A stretch of DNA of 64,000 nucleotides from Piezodorus guildinii (taxonomy: Eukaryota > Arthropoda > Insecta > Hemiptera > Pentatomidae): contig CM041292.1 of the NCBI GenBank assembly GCA_023052935.1, positions 202,453,799 to 202,517,798 of the forward strand, given 5' to 3'. Positions 12,801 to 20,824 of this stretch are shown in pieces (within the stretch, counting starts at the first letter, position 1; each line of letters starts with the position of its first letter). The notes beneath the pieces were generated by a model. The model saw only the letters and a list, made by a program, of their open reading frames with translations, had not been told where the DNA came from and did not search any database. Both the position numbers and the translations under genes were made by a program.

Positions 12801-14073
12801 ATTCTGATTCAAATGTCTGATAGGGTTTAAAGCAGATATTTTAAATTGTCTTCCTCTAAAGTATTGTCTTCCTACATGATATTAAGGTTTCATTCTGATT
12901 GAAATAGTCTGATGGGGCTTAAATGAGATATTTTAATATTTAATATTCAGATATTTTCTTCCTCTGAAGTACCTAATTTTGTCGTTTCTATAAAAATAAT
13001 TACATTATCTTGTTACCATTGATAATTAACATCTAAATATACACGTTGAGCAAATTTGATAAACAACTAAAGGAGAAAACTGAACAAATATTTTTTATGC
13101 ATTTTTTTGTGTTGTTGAACACAACAATAGTAATATAGATGTATAATATACCGTTGGATAGCTAATGATTTTAGAAAACAATATTATCTGAATCACGGAC
13201 TTTTAAAGGTTAATGGAGAGTAATGAAAAGCCGATAAAACTAACTGTTTTTTTGGGTTCCCGAAAAAGAAAATTCATGGTGACGGTGCTACAACCTGGCG
13301 GCTTGTCAATGAAGCACAGCGTGCCAATTTTGTTTTTGAACATAAGAACAGTAATATAGACGTATAATATACCGTTTGAAAGAGAAAGACTTTAAAAAAT
13401 ATATTATCTTATACACAAGCTTATAAAATTGATAAAGCCGATAAAACTAACTGATTATTTTAGATAATAATATAATAGAGTTTTTAATAAAACACATGTT
13501 TCTATATTAATTCAATTTAATTAATTCTTTAATGGTTTCACTAATTTTTATCTCTAACCGTATTTGGAAATTCTTTAATCAATTTTAAAAACGAAGGTAA
13601 GTGAAAGCCGTGTGTTGCCCGCACCAGATTTTTCTATGATAATGTCTTAAACACGGTGAAAAAAAAAACCCTAAAAAATAATCCATTAATCAAGGTTTAA
13701 CTAAATGCATTGAATAAAATATATGTGGTTTGCTAAGTGAGGAAATAAAATGTGTTTATGTAATGTTAATTTTTTACCATTTTGCATTTTATAGAATGTT
13801 GCTTGAACACCAAAATATAAGTCTATAATCTGTTGTAATGCTTATAAATTATTAATTTTAATTTGTTTTTGTTTATGTTTTAGGCCCAATAGGTCAGATG
13901 ATTACGAATTGGCAAAAAAACGAAAAGCATTAGATTTAGCCAAGAAGCAGTTAAAAGAACTTCTTAATGCACCGATGGCTTCCAAATCAACTGCTTCGTC
14001 AGAAAGTATTAGTAACGCCATTATTCCTCCCAAAAAAGTAAAAATTGTAAAAAAGAAAAAAAAAGTTGTGTAA
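645..14073 (+). CDS. DDX24: DDX24/Mak5-like DEAD-box ATP-dependent RNA helicase, C-terminal two exons
   Basis: Two exons join in phase: 645-822 and 13884-14073. The first follows a T-rich tract and TCAG (631-644) and ends at TT|GTAAGT; the second follows TTTTAG, and the split codon becomes TTG (Leu). Stop is TAA at 14071-14073. The residues match the C-terminal extension of DDX24: a KERVKVARQIDK segment, a W(I/F)EK.AEEM segment, an acidic LDDDQL stretch, KKQLKELL, then a lysine-rich tail. Helicase motifs would lie upstream, outside the window. DDX24 homologues act in large-subunit ribosome biogenesis in the nucleolus. The intron is 13,061 bp and holds an antisense gene and many transposons. 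The upstream exon supplies one base of the first codon. Identification rests on recalled family similarity. Confidence 0.85.
845..1764 (-). mobile_element. Helitron2-like non-autonomous element, copy 1
   Basis: Nearly complete copy of the commonest repeat in the window, here in reverse. Its 3' end (at 845) is ACTTTCACTTAC followed by the hairpin TTACTATATATAGTAA; its 5' end (at 1764) reads TCTGGTG..GG, with GTAAGTGAAAGT about 20 nt inside. The two 12-mers are reverse complements, one terminal and one subterminal: an asymmetric terminal inverted repeat. A (TG)n tract lies at about 970-1014. No coding capacity. It sits in the long DDX24 intron. Confidence 0.7.
1831..1987 (-). mobile_element. 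Helitron2-like element, internal fragment
   Basis: This stretch matches the interior of the same family (TTAATGGGCTTTAATATCAT, then the TCTTCCTCTACAGTACCTTT region) but lacks both ends. It is followed at 1995-2035 by a separate CTAG-containing motif also seen at about 37540 and 51540. Confidence 0.55.
2294..2450 (+). mobile_element. mariner transposase fragment carrying an internal deletion
   Basis: About 155 bp matching the mariner copy at 37965-38866. It covers the region coding for HLKCIGKVKK..DTWV.HDLTERQQ, then passes through the same deletion junction (CATGTTTCAAAACATAC) into the part before the PPYSPDLSP motif. Neither terminal repeat is present. It is a dead fragment in the DDX24 intron. 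Confidence 0.7.
2460..3342 (+). mobile_element. LINE 3' end (same family as 32563-33673)
   Basis: The 5' part (2460-2870) encodes broken reverse-transcriptase C-terminal sequence (RFVCGTSRRSHVSHL, then PLTRRQYFFGSFLYQ) closely matching the LINE at 32563-33673 and, more distantly, the one near 59400. An AT-rich 3' UTR follows, with the family ending AAGGGACCAAGTCCCAGAA and a (TCTA)n tail at about 3325-3340. Truncated and frameshifted. Confidence 0.65.
3510..3515 (-). terminator. Poly(A) signal for the nested 864-aa gene
   Basis: TTTATT on the + strand (AATAAA on the coding strand) lies 75 bp downstream of the stop codon. It is the nearest canonical signal. Confidence 0.4.
3590..6184 (-). CDS. 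Uncharacterised Lys/Asn/Ser-rich protein, 864 aa, nested in the DDX24 intron
   Basis: Not recognised. An uninterrupted 864-codon frame in very AT-rich DNA is strong evidence of a real gene. The ATG (6184-6182) has A at -3 and G at +4. The N-terminus has a Cys/His cluster (Cys3, Cys9, His17, Cys20, then HKCRRC near residue 49) that could bind zinc. Residues of about 60-125 are a highly charged, probably helical stretch of KEK/RFKEEKMKKK type. The middle is low-complexity and polar. Near the end is an Arg/Lys-rich helix (KLKKQRRERLKQIQQ), and the C-terminus is basic with aromatics (GFWNSLRSGGRRFLRFLQ). The composition suggests a nuclear or RNA-associated protein, but that is inference. No intron is needed, and a poly(A) signal lies 75 bp beyond the stop. 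It is transcribed antisense to DDX24. Confidence 0.72.
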   Translation of the reverse strand: MECKYERGDCKEFIGTHKLRCQKDTKNQRRYHSPHKRRKHSNSKIVSGHKCRRCQGKTKSKDNREDLLFEKESTKRIQQRHKQKEMIKLKEKLYKDRFKEEKMKKKEHNMKVYREINDLNRSKQSSKNNKNNCLKVSMCGQSDSNTKKDHNRQKQLYTISNNCKKTNLQLSSKIKENEVQQSRKFYKPGDPAAVQMKLESSTFSTSTKDSIKGVYNNREQINIIKHHNQLTYPTTNVGLVEESVNNTTDVYETRSNLKNEKTRGSLCDAEKPKCQSHLKKEDISKHKNGKEKKHPQAKRGRRIEDLISMAIIQKDNSCEKGNKKKSRFSNICKDGGREDTEKNPQKYSGTKPSDNKTFSCDIYENTISETTSRSQRSLSDSCLKLTKKIYRYKSRKNKMPPRKRSNKNLYNYKHSKSLQNIKQKNLSNRSLDLIDKNKSKPYELSASNKTRVEQEKQKNGWELEPMELNPYPKYDSDNLSISEISSKINQEERIVNEDQWCFADPELYSCDSELILDDGPVSIDSSALSQKFLSPENSNESWSNDKSSISEFERNSLASKEDSNEKITNNNKILECTNGKDIEPVIHINTIQNEYNKTTKLKPNETYYHKNEENNTNKRLIKTFPYHSAVTLVSGFGSKSSFVDHRNEFDNSPNKLNSPVKNNDISLTAKKDAAISASTSYEILRKTKFLSDKAIMCYEAVPSKLKKQRRERLKQIQQNYQRENKQIHDPSLGKKNEIHQSNYIDISEILNQGDNKIVNHHRKSKGVHSEKKQLGRNTKHISLNKEIFQNKEENETDTYIRREELEDLKLKFKDNFTVIYKEENSKPRQSKGFWNSLRSGGRRFLRFLQDSASFKYCFKKNLFK
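6185..6817. other. AT-rich upstream region of the nested gene; no gene seen
   Basis: The 630 bases 5' of the nested gene are very AT-rich. They must hold its promoter and 5' UTR if it is transcribed, but I see no convincing TATA/Inr pair or repeat copy. Confidence 0.4.
6831..7267. mobile_element. Foldback element 1 with hammerhead-like motifs, flanked by a 13-bp duplication
   Basis: Arms of about 182 bp (6829-7010 and 7048-7230) are near-perfect reverse complements. The spacer holds a further perfect 12-bp hairpin (AGATCTGAGCAA, 7009-7020, with its complement at 7026-7037). After the right arm comes a 37-nt single-copy tail (7231-7267). AGAAATAAAAAAT occurs at 6818-6830 and 7268-7280, a 13-bp target-site duplication. 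Each arm contains a hammerhead-like core: CTGAAGA (7141-7147), one extra T, GGGA/TCCC stem, then GAAAC and GTC (7162-7169), mirrored in the left arm. The design matches the element at 59050-59372. Penelope-like retroelements are known to carry short hammerheads and inverted terminal repeats, so a PLE-derived non-autonomous element is my inference. Confidence 0.75.
7376..8876 (+). mobile_element. Tc1-like DNA transposon, full length with decayed transposase
   Basis: Terminal inverted repeats of about 30 bp begin CACTGCCGGACAAAATTAAA and end with the complement, including AAGTGATCC inside. TA dinucleotides flank both ends (7374-7375 and 8877-8878), the Tc1/mariner target duplication. The 1501-bp element has a single transposase region on the + strand, now frameshifted. 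The copy is structurally complete but coding-dead. Confidence 0.92.
7657..8670 (+). pseudogene. Tc1-family DD34E transposase pseudogene
   Basis: The first frame (7657-8175) gives the helix-turn-helix DNA-binding half and the first catalytic Asp in LFSDESRF. The next block (AFGGGSVMVWGGIN) and HDNARPH, with the second Asp, continue to about 8440. The last block, SPDMNPIEHVWD with the catalytic Glu, is in a different frame again and ends at 8670. The three segments need at least two frameshifts, one near 8165 and one near 8440. All three catalytic residues are still legible. Transposase would act on the flanking inverted repeats. Confidence 0.88.
8879..9441. other. AT-rich intron sequence, nothing recognised
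   Basis: No open frame, repeat match or structured element was recognised between the Tc1 element and the next Helitron2-like copy. Confidence 0.4.
9442..10515 (+). mobile_element. Helitron2-like element, copy 2
   Basis: Complete copy in sense orientation. It starts TCAGGTGCGGGCAACACACG, with ACTTTCACTTAC just inside, and ends with the TTACTATATATAGTAA hairpin running into GTAAGTGAAAGT. Internal blocks (AGCTTTCCAACGGTATATCA and CATCGATAT-GGCAGTTT) are shared with all other copies. It lacks the long (CA)n tract of some copies. Confidence 0.72.
10729..11251. mobile_element. Possible solo LTR disrupted by a Helitron2-like end
   Basis: The interval begins TGTTATAATA and ends ATCACAACA (TG...CA) and has TATAT on both sides, although that flank is simple sequence and weak as a target duplication. 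It contains a direct repeat (TTATTTTCAAAGAAATTATA near 10797 and 10910) bracketing about 80 bp. That 80 bp includes a Helitron2-like terminal scrap and a mariner-type end (TATTAGGTTGGCAAATGAGT). The LTR interpretation is tentative. Confidence 0.35.
11252..11600. other. AT-rich intron sequence with TA-rich simple repeats
   Basis: Low-complexity TA-rich sequence at about 11252-11320, then unique AT-rich DNA. No gene or element recognised. Confidence 0.4.
11601..12472 (+). mobile_element. Helitron2-like element, copy 3
   Basis: Begins TCTGGTGCGAGCATCAAACG, carries the internal ACTTTCAATTACC, and ends GTAAATGAAAGT at 12472. Diverged by scattered substitutions. A short (CA)n tract lies at about 12315-12332. 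It is joined directly to an inverted neighbour, copy 4. Confidence 0.68.
12513..13628 (-). mobile_element. Helitron2-like element, copy 4 (long variant)
   Basis: Reverse orientation; its 5' end, GCCCGCACCAGA, is at 13628. It contains the extra block seen only in the longer subtype (GGGTTCCCGAAAAAGAAAATTC..., about 13250-13320). Its 3' end is replaced by a mariner-like terminus (12475-12510) facing copy 3, so the pair forms an inverted junction. Confidence 0.6.
13884..14073 (+). other. DDX24: DDX24-like terminal exon
   Basis: The acceptor is preceded by a T-rich tract ending TTTTAG. The exon starts with one base completing a split Leu codon, then 62 codons to TAA. It encodes a basic helix (KKRKALDLAKKQLKELL), a Ser/Ala-rich linker and a lysine-rich end (KIVKKKKKVV), as expected for a nucleolar protein tail. 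Confidence 0.85.
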
Positions 14074-14078
14074 ATAAA
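14073..14078 (+). terminator. Poly(A) signal AATAAA of the DDX24-like gene
   Basis: AATAAA overlaps the last base of the TAA stop codon, so the 3' UTR is very short unless a later signal is used. AT-rich sequence follows. Confidence 0.5.
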
Positions 14079-14184
14079 ATATATTTTATGTTAATCTTTT
14101 TATTTATTTCTTTTTTTACATCACTTATTTCACCAATTTAGCTATTATTTCAAAGATTAAAATAAAAAAAGAAATGATATAATT

Positions 14185-15345
14185 TAAGAAAAATTATATT
14201 TCTATAGTACTCAGCATGGGGAAAAGATTACTCTCAATTCTAAAAAACACACCTAACTCATATGTCAGGATTGAGTCTGGTTTTATACATTTAAAATTTA
14301 AAATATTAAAAAAAATGATAAATTGGTGGCAGAAAATTTTAGAAATGGAAAATACCAGACTTCCAAAAATATGTTACAATAGACTTAGGGACTTAGAAAC
14401 AAATAAAAACGTGCCTTTTAACTGGACCGCAGAAGTTCGTAGGTCACTGATTCTTATAGGTTCAGAGGAAATATGGGCTCTCAATGATCCATCTGTTTAA
14501 AAAAATTCAAAGAGCAAACTGTTTGAGAAAATGGCTAATCATTTATATTCCAGGGATATAGAAGCTATTGAAAATTCCTCTTACAGTAAAATATATTGCT
14601 ATATAACCAACTTCAAACTCGGAGAAGAATATTTAAATCTTAGATGCAATATAAACAAAATAAGGTTAATCGCTCAACTAAGACTGGCAGGCGAGAAATC
14701 ACAGAGGATAATAGTGAATGGATTATATTATAAATTTGAACCCAGCATGTCTTGCCCTCTATGTAATACCGATGGTTATGATAATATTCAACATTTTCTA
14801 ATATCGTGTCCAGTTTTAAATCCAGTCAGAAGATTCTATTTATTTAAGTGTGTTATGAAAAATTTTAATTTAGAAGACTTTTTAACAATTACCACCTATA
14901 GGAAGTTGAACGATTTATTTTTGTTTTCAATAGAAGCTTTAAAGATAAGAAGTTTTGTTACAAACGACTAGTACAAAATTGATATGCATTTGTTATGTCA
15001 TTACTTTTTGTTTATATAAAATTGTTATCAAGATACGCATTATTTAAAAAAAATTTTTGTTCGGTTTTCCTGAGTTTATTATTATTTATTTTTTATTTAA
15101 AGTTTCTTTGTTCATTATTTAATTAAGATTTGTATTCTTAGTTAATTTGTTAATTGTAATTTTTTTTTATTATAATGTCGTTTCTAAAGTAGTTAGTTCA
15201 ACTCTTATTTCAAAATATTTATAATATTTCCTTAGTAAATGTAAAAAATGATTCTGTCTAAATGAAATAGAGGCCAAACCTCTTGCTAAAAGATGTAAAT
15301 CTTAAAAGCAATAAAATATTATTATTATTATTATTATTATTAATG
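14185..15345 (+). pseudogene. Non-LTR retrotransposon 3' end with HC-type zinc knuckle
   Basis: Two adjoining frames (14216-14500 and 14531-14971) separated by a stop/frameshift encode the C-terminal part of a LINE polyprotein. The second contains IRLIAQLRLA and the conserved CPLCN...IQHFLISCP zinc-binding motif found after the RT domain in many arthropod LINEs. A 3' UTR follows, ending AATAAAATA and a (TTA)n tail at about 15318-15342, a normal LINE tail. It is 5'-truncated and lies immediately beyond the DDX24-like 3' end. Clade not assigned. Confidence 0.7.
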
Positions 15346-15652
15346 AAATTTTTAACAAATAATCAAAAATGAAAGGTACAAATAAGTGAAAGTAACACAA
15401 CATATCATTTCAGAAATAATTAGCGTTTCCGTTATTGTTTTAAGGAATATTTAAATTCTCTTCATGATTTCCTTTTATCAATTGTATTGCTCCGAAATTG
15501 CTGTATTGAAAAAATTATGGATCAAGCTCAAAAGTTTTATATCAAATTAGTCATTGATGGCTTCATTACTGAGATTAATCGAGAACACATGGTCAGGTTC
15601 ATTACAGGGTGTCGAGCAACAGAGAAAATTGGGAAAAGTCAGAGATTTAAAA
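15346..15652. other. Unassigned sequence up to the SINE1 insertion site
   Basis: A short frame (about 15487-15650) reads into the SINE and its A-tract; the host sequence resumes at 15978. Nothing in it matches a family I know. Parts resemble the unassigned DNA near 18830-18890 (GGAAAAGTCAG). Confidence 0.3.
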
Positions 15653-15977
15653 AAAAAAAAAAAAAAAAACCTGTACCACTACAACCCATGAAGGGTCTTG
15701 GGCTCAGTACATATCGAGATTCGTACTGTTTCTAGGCCAACGGCAGTGCAATGAGGTGATTAGGCCTTAATCACGCTCAGCTGCCAGGTTTTTCCCCAAT
15801 TAATTTGGGTACCCACTTTATAGAGGCTGGGCCTGCCCCAGGAGGGTCTCCATACCCTAGGGTCGCCCCCCCGACTGAATTAACAGTATAAATAATATTC
15901 TGCCACAGTCGGGATTCGAACCCAGGACCCGGAGCACAGCAGACTAAGTGCTCTATCCACTAGACCACGCCGCTCCC
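15653..15977 (-). mobile_element. SINE1, tRNA-derived SINE with a poly(T) 3' tail, full length
   Basis: On the - strand it begins AGGGAGCGGCGTGGTCTAGT. A pol III A-box-like segment (TGGTCTAGTGGATAGAGC) and a B box (GGTTCGAATCC) follow about 35 nt apart, as in a tRNA. A 240-nt tRNA-unrelated body ends GTAGTGGTACAGG plus about 17-20 T. Target duplication TCAGAGATTT(T)AAAA flanks it at about 15639 and 15978. The T-run is directly at the insertion boundary, so this SINE ends in poly(T), not poly(A). A second copy lies at 19294-19582. Confidence 0.85.
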
Positions 15978-16306
15978 TCAGAGATTTTAAAAACATATGC
16001 AAAGTCAGGAATTTTGTACTTTGGTCAGGGTAAATGGTCCCTGGATAACATAGTTTCTGCTTCACTCAGACAAAAGTTCCAATACGCCTACTTGTGATAT
16101 TGCAAATATAATAAAGCGAGTTTTAAAATAAATTTGTAGTCAGATTTGTAAATAATTATTACTAACAGCAGTGTCCAAGTTCATCATAATTCATTGCTAA
16201 GTCAACTTAAACAACTACAATTTCAGCTAGTGTCGGGTAGATATTGTTATGTATTGAGGATACTGAGAGGATTAAGTTTGGATTGGATAATTATTTTATT
16301 AATTAA

Positions 16307-16818
16307 ACCAGCTGTTGCTCGCAACTTCGTCTGCGTCAATGTCTGTTATTATGATCGATATTAAGAAGTTTTTAAAAGAATATATTTTAAAGTACTTCTG
16401 CGTAAATGATATTTTTAGTTTTATTTTCTTCTGGCAGAAGAATATACTGATTTTCTCCACAACCCGATCTTGACAATGCGACATATAGTTGGCCGTGTGA
16501 AAAGCATTCTTGACGTAAATCGATTTCTACGTGCTTAAATGTTACCCCTGTTACTTATTAATTGTTACGGTAAAAGATAAATTTACGGAAAATTGAATTA
16601 TTTTAAAATTAAAAGGTAAAGTATATAGAATCATTGGGATGCCAGGTTAATATCCCCATTTCCACTAATGCTTCACATTTGCAGCGTGATGCTATGTAAC
16701 TTAAAGCCTTCCTTGATAAATGGACTATCCAGCACAAAAAGAATTTTTCAAGTCTACCGTTTCTGAGAATAGGGCGTTCTAACAAACAAACTCTTCAGCT
16801 TTACAATATTAGTATAGA
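16307..16818 (-). mobile_element. Helitron (canonical), copy A
   Basis: In reverse: the 5' end TCTATACTAATATT is at 16818 and the 3' end GCGAGCAACAGCTGGT is at 16307 (CTRR-like, CTGG). The interior matches the intact copy at 26076-26882. It abuts copy B head-to-tail with no spacer. Confidence 0.75.
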
Positions 16819-17281
16819 CTATCTGTTGCCCGCGACTTCGTCTGTGTCCATTTCTGTTATTATGATCGCTAGTTAGAAATTTTTAAAAGAATATGTTTTA
16901 AAGTACTTCTGCGTAAAGGATATTTTTGGTTTTATTTTCTTGTGGTAGAAGAACATGCTGATTTTCTTCGCAACTCGATTTTGACGTAAATCGATTCTTA
17001 CTGTTTAAATGTTGGCCCCTGTGATTTATTAATCGTTACGACAAAAAATAACTTAACGGGAAATTGAATTATTTTAAAATTAAAATGTAAATCATTTGGA
17101 ATTATTGGGATGCGAGGTTAATTTCATCCGTTTTTTCCACATTTTCAACTGATTCTTCGCTCCTATTGGTCGCAGCGTGATGTTATATAGCCTAAAGCCT
17201 TTCTTTCAATTCGAACCAGTATCTTCTGAGATAAGCGCGTTCAAACAAACAAACTCTTCAGCTTTATAATGTTAGTATAGA
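16819..17281 (-). mobile_element. Helitron (canonical), copy B in tandem with copy A
   Basis: The 3' end (CGGGCAACAGATAGT) starts where copy A's 5' end stops, and its 5' end TCTATACTAACATT is at 17281. Same family as 26076-26882, with independent small deletions. Non-autonomous, without Rep/helicase coding sequence. Confidence 0.72.
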
Positions 17282-17289
17282 TAAATATT

Positions 17290-17815
17290 AATAAGCTTTG
17301 TCGGCAAAAGTCAAAAGGCATTTCCCAAACCCCCTTGTATTGTCCGTGGGCTTGGTCTGTCTATGGGCTGCCCAATCTCCCCCCGCGGTACACCTGGTAC
17401 TTTCTAGACCCCAGCTACTAGGCTGGACAAAGGCTGGAGTTCCCATATCCGTCCCGCCCTAGGTGACGAGGATAATAAAGAAGATTCGAAGAGGCAGTCA
17501 GGTTCTATCCTCAAAGAGTCAAGTTCTTTCCCCAAGAAGAGGTCAGTATTATTGCAGCCACGAGAGTGGAAGTCGAACAAGGGGAGAGTCGGGGTACATC
17601 TACAAGACAAGGAGATGGGCGTCGGGGTTCTGAGAGCGGCTGGAGGATGAAGCCTAGAAGGAGCGCCTTAGACAATTTCCACCTCCGCCTTCCGACTAAG
17701 TGTTTTAAAGGTATTTTCTATGGTTGTACTATTGTTTGGAAAATTTCACTATAATGTCCCTCAGTATTCTCAAGAATTGCTTAAATATATTGTGTATGTT
17801 TAAGTTAATTTAAAT
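17290..17815. other. Unrecognised GC-richer segment
   Basis: About 17330-17680 is clearly richer in G+C than its surroundings (for example CCCCCCGCGGTACACC, GGAGAGTCGGGGTACATC). Short frames occur on both strands but none resembles a protein I know. It could be the 5' region of an unrelated retrotransposon. Confidence 0.3.
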
Positions 17816-17817
17816 AA

Positions 17818-18470
17818 CAATAGGCTTACCGAACCCGAAGGTTCGATGTCGATATCACCAAGCTCCGCCTACTCAGACTCGTCCAATGTTCGTCGGTCAA
17901 GCCCAAGCCCCCGAGATCAGCCTTAATGCAATCCTCCCATCGACGCTTCGGCCTGCCTTTCGGACGCCTACCAGTCGGTTCAGCGAATACCAACTTTCTC
18001 GGAATCCGTTCCTCGCCGAGACCAACAACGTTACTCGCCCATTTGAGTCTCCGCGATGTTATCAATTCAATTATATTCACAGGATACAAGCTCCGCGTTG
18101 TGCAACCTTCTAAACCCCTCAGTGGCCACATCTCTCGGACCAAATATTTTACGCAGCACCTTATTTTCGAAAACCTTAAGCCGTTGTTCATCCTTCAAAG
18201 TAAGCGGCCACGTTTCACATCCGTAAAGAACCGTCGGAAGAATAATAGTTTTATAAATTCTAACATTTTTTTTAGACAGAAGCTGCAAGCTAATAATTTA
18301 GCAACTGAATAATAACACGCATTTCCCACCTTTAACCGGGACTTTATTTCTTCCTGGATTTAATTTTTTCTTGTTATCATTGAACCTAAATATTTGAATT
18401 TCTCTACGTGTTCAAAAGTATGCCCTGATATATTAATATTATTAGGATCGCCACCATCAAAATACTACCA
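17818..18470 (-). pseudogene. RTE-like LINE, reverse transcriptase C-terminal fragment
   Basis: On the - strand, frames at 18288-18067 and 18191-17826 encode IYKTIILPTVLYGCETWPLT, KDEQRLKVFENKVLRKIFGP and, further on, SRRLKWASNVVGLGEERIPRK followed by GRPKRRWED. These are typical of RTE-type LINE polyproteins. At least one frameshift separates the parts. The 3' end lies at 17818. Related copies are at 32295-33895 and 48860-49545. Confidence 0.8.
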
Positions 18471-18479
18471 ACAGTCATG

Positions 18480-19236
18480 GATTCCTCTGAGGTAATTTAA
18501 ATAATAATATCATTTATTGAAACCTGTATAACTTAATCTTACCCTGCTTGCCAACTACTTGGATTGGTAAACACGATACCTTTGGAAAGGAAATCCAGTG
18601 GTTTCATAAAATATTAGTCTATACATACATTAAATATATCAAATAAGCTAGTTTTTGAAGCTACCGCTGCCTTAGAAAAGCAGCCGGTCAAGAACATAGC
18701 AATATAGTTGAATCTTATCATAAAGTGATTAGTCATTACATATATTTTTATTTTTGTTTATTTCAATTTTTCTAGTATACCATAATAATTATAATTATTC
18801 TTTGTTTTGTCGATTTGCACCAAGATTTGGCCAGGTAAAAGATTTCTTGCAATATGGAAAAGTCAGGGAATCTCTTTAAGCTGATTTGCTAGACACCCTG
18901 CATTATCGGAAACGAATAATGACAATAGAGTGAGTTGCATTAGTTTGGCAGCAGCCAAAGGTCTGGTGGTAAGCAGTGCAATGTCTCTGCAGAAGTACAC
19001 TTGGGTAAGTCCCAAAGCTGCCAAAAGTCACAGACTACATATACCCTGTATACTCTTATATACGCTGGTATATAAGAGAACAGAAGACATCCAAGGTGTA
19101 AGAAGCTATTATGAAGCAAATCATGATTAGTAACACACCCTGATTAGAATCGAACTCTGTCAGAGATTGAAGAAAATCCAAAAAATAAAGAACTAACTAG
19201 AAATAATGAGGCTTATAGTACATCATTAAAAAAAAA
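18480..19236. other. Unassigned sequence
   Basis: No repeat family or gene recognised. Mixed composition, with a short frame at 18930-19130 that has no recognisable features. Confidence 0.35.
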
Positions 19237-20364
19237 TCTGGTGCGCGCGACACGACGACAGGACTTATATATAATCAAATTTATATCAATTTGGGCACTA
19301 GTCTGCTGTGCTCCGGGTCCTGGGTTCGAATCCCGGCTGTGGCGGAATATTATTTATTCTGTTAATTCAGTCGGGTGGCGAACCTAGGGTATGGAGACCC
19401 TCCTGGGGCAGACCCAGTCTCTATAAAGTGGGTACCCAAATTAATTGGGGAAAAACCTGGCGGCTGAGCGTGATTAAGGCCTAATCACCTCATTGCACTG
19501 TCGTTGGCCTTGAAACAGTACGAATCTCTATATGTACTGAGCCCAAGACCCTTCATGGGTTGTAGTGGTACAGGTTTTTTTTTTATATCAATTTGAGAAT
19601 TTTTAAACACATTTAGAAACGAAAATAAATTGTTAAAGAATTATTTACATTTGATTTTTATAGAAAGATGTGTTTTATTAAATAATATGTTATAACATTA
19701 TCTACGAAATTCAGTATGTTTTTTTTCGGCTTTTCATCACTCTGTGTTATAACTACTTGGAGCGTCCAGCGATAACAATCCAGTGGCCAAGCGGGAAAAC
19801 AATTGCATTACAAAAATATTTGTTCAACTTTCTCCATTAGTTGGGTATCGAATTCGTTGAACTTATATATTTATCATTTTTCGATCAGCAGTAACAAGCT
19901 AATATCGTTATTTTTATAGAATCTACAAAATTAAAGGTACTTTAAAGGAAGAAAATTTAAAATATCAGCATTTAAGCCCTGTCAGACCATTTTAATCAGA
20001 ATAAAACCTACATGATATTTAAGCCCATTAAATTTTACATCGATATAGCGAGTTTAATCAAAATAGTTAGAGCCGTTTTTGAGGAAATCGCAAAAAGATG
20101 CTTAATGCCTGGGATAAAGTAGGACTTCTGGTCAGCTGATTTTAGTGAAAAAGTTGTCTTAAATATGGTATTTCAATTCCGTACGACTTTTCGTTTTTGC
20201 ACTAGAGTTACCACACACACACGGACCTTTTTGCGGGACTTGGTTATTTAGATGGACTCAGGGGACCCTAAAACGTGTTTTTCCGTTAAAAACTGGAATT
20301 CGAAAGTTTTCACGATCGCAATACTTTCCCTTACTATATGTTTCATATATAGGTAAGTGGAAGT
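19237..20364 (+). mobile_element. Helitron2-like element, copy 5, interrupted by SINE1
   Basis: Starts TCTGGTGCGCGCGACACGAC and ends with the (CA)n, CGTTAAAAACTGG and GTAAGTGGAAGT signature at 20364. A SINE1 copy is inserted near its 5' end (19294-19582) with a target duplication, so the SINE is the younger insertion. Confidence 0.7.
19294..19582 (+). mobile_element. SINE1, 5'-truncated copy with poly(T) tail
   Basis: Begins inside the tRNA-like head just after the A box (GGCACTAGTCTGCTGTGC), keeps the B box (GGTTCGAATCC) and the whole body, and ends GTGGTACAGG plus about 10 T. TTATATCAATTTG flanks both sides (19282-19293 region and 19583-19595). Same T-tail as the full copy at 15653-15977. 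Confidence 0.85.
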
Positions 20365-20395
20365 AAAAAAAAAAATGGAATAAAGGAGCAGTTCA

Positions 20396-20815
20396 ACTTG
20401 AACTAAACAATACATTCAAACCCTTGGACACAAAAGACCTCTCAGTGGATCTATAAAAATTCAAGCTATCCAAGTTAATTCAGAAATAATGGGAAGAGAA
20501 AGAATACCAGAGGTTAGGAATGTAGGTCTAAACATGCCATTCCAACTATCGGAAAATGAAGGTGGTGCAGAACACATGCATGCGAATCGTAAATAATTAT
20601 CCTCGTTACACGCGAATCACAATCATGTTATCGGATTTACAACTCCCGTCGATTCAAAACTATACGTACTCGCTGGCACAAATTCTTTTTCTCTTACTCC
20701 AACTAGTGAAAACCCAATTGTTCAAAAAAATAGGTGATTACGACAAGAACACACTAAAACGTTACATACATAAACGTACAAAAGACATACTACTGCATTA
20801 ATTTCGAAATGTTTT
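20396..20815 (+). pseudogene. Jockey-type LINE 3' fragment
   Basis: Frame at about 20556-20801 encodes MRIVNNYPRYTR, DLQLPSI, then YDKNTLKRYIHKRTKDILLH, the usual C-terminus of jockey-clade reverse transcriptase polyproteins (HKR.K.IL end). It is truncated upstream and placed between Helitron2-like copies 5 and 6. Confidence 0.65.
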
Positions 20816-20824
20816 CTTATTTTT

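Noticed and set aside
15900..15975. tRNA gene (A and B boxes present)
   Set aside because: The tRNA-like head is fused to a 240-nt body, lacks acceptor-stem pairing, and is duplicated as a SINE at 19294. The SINE2 heads were rejected as tRNA genes for the same reason.
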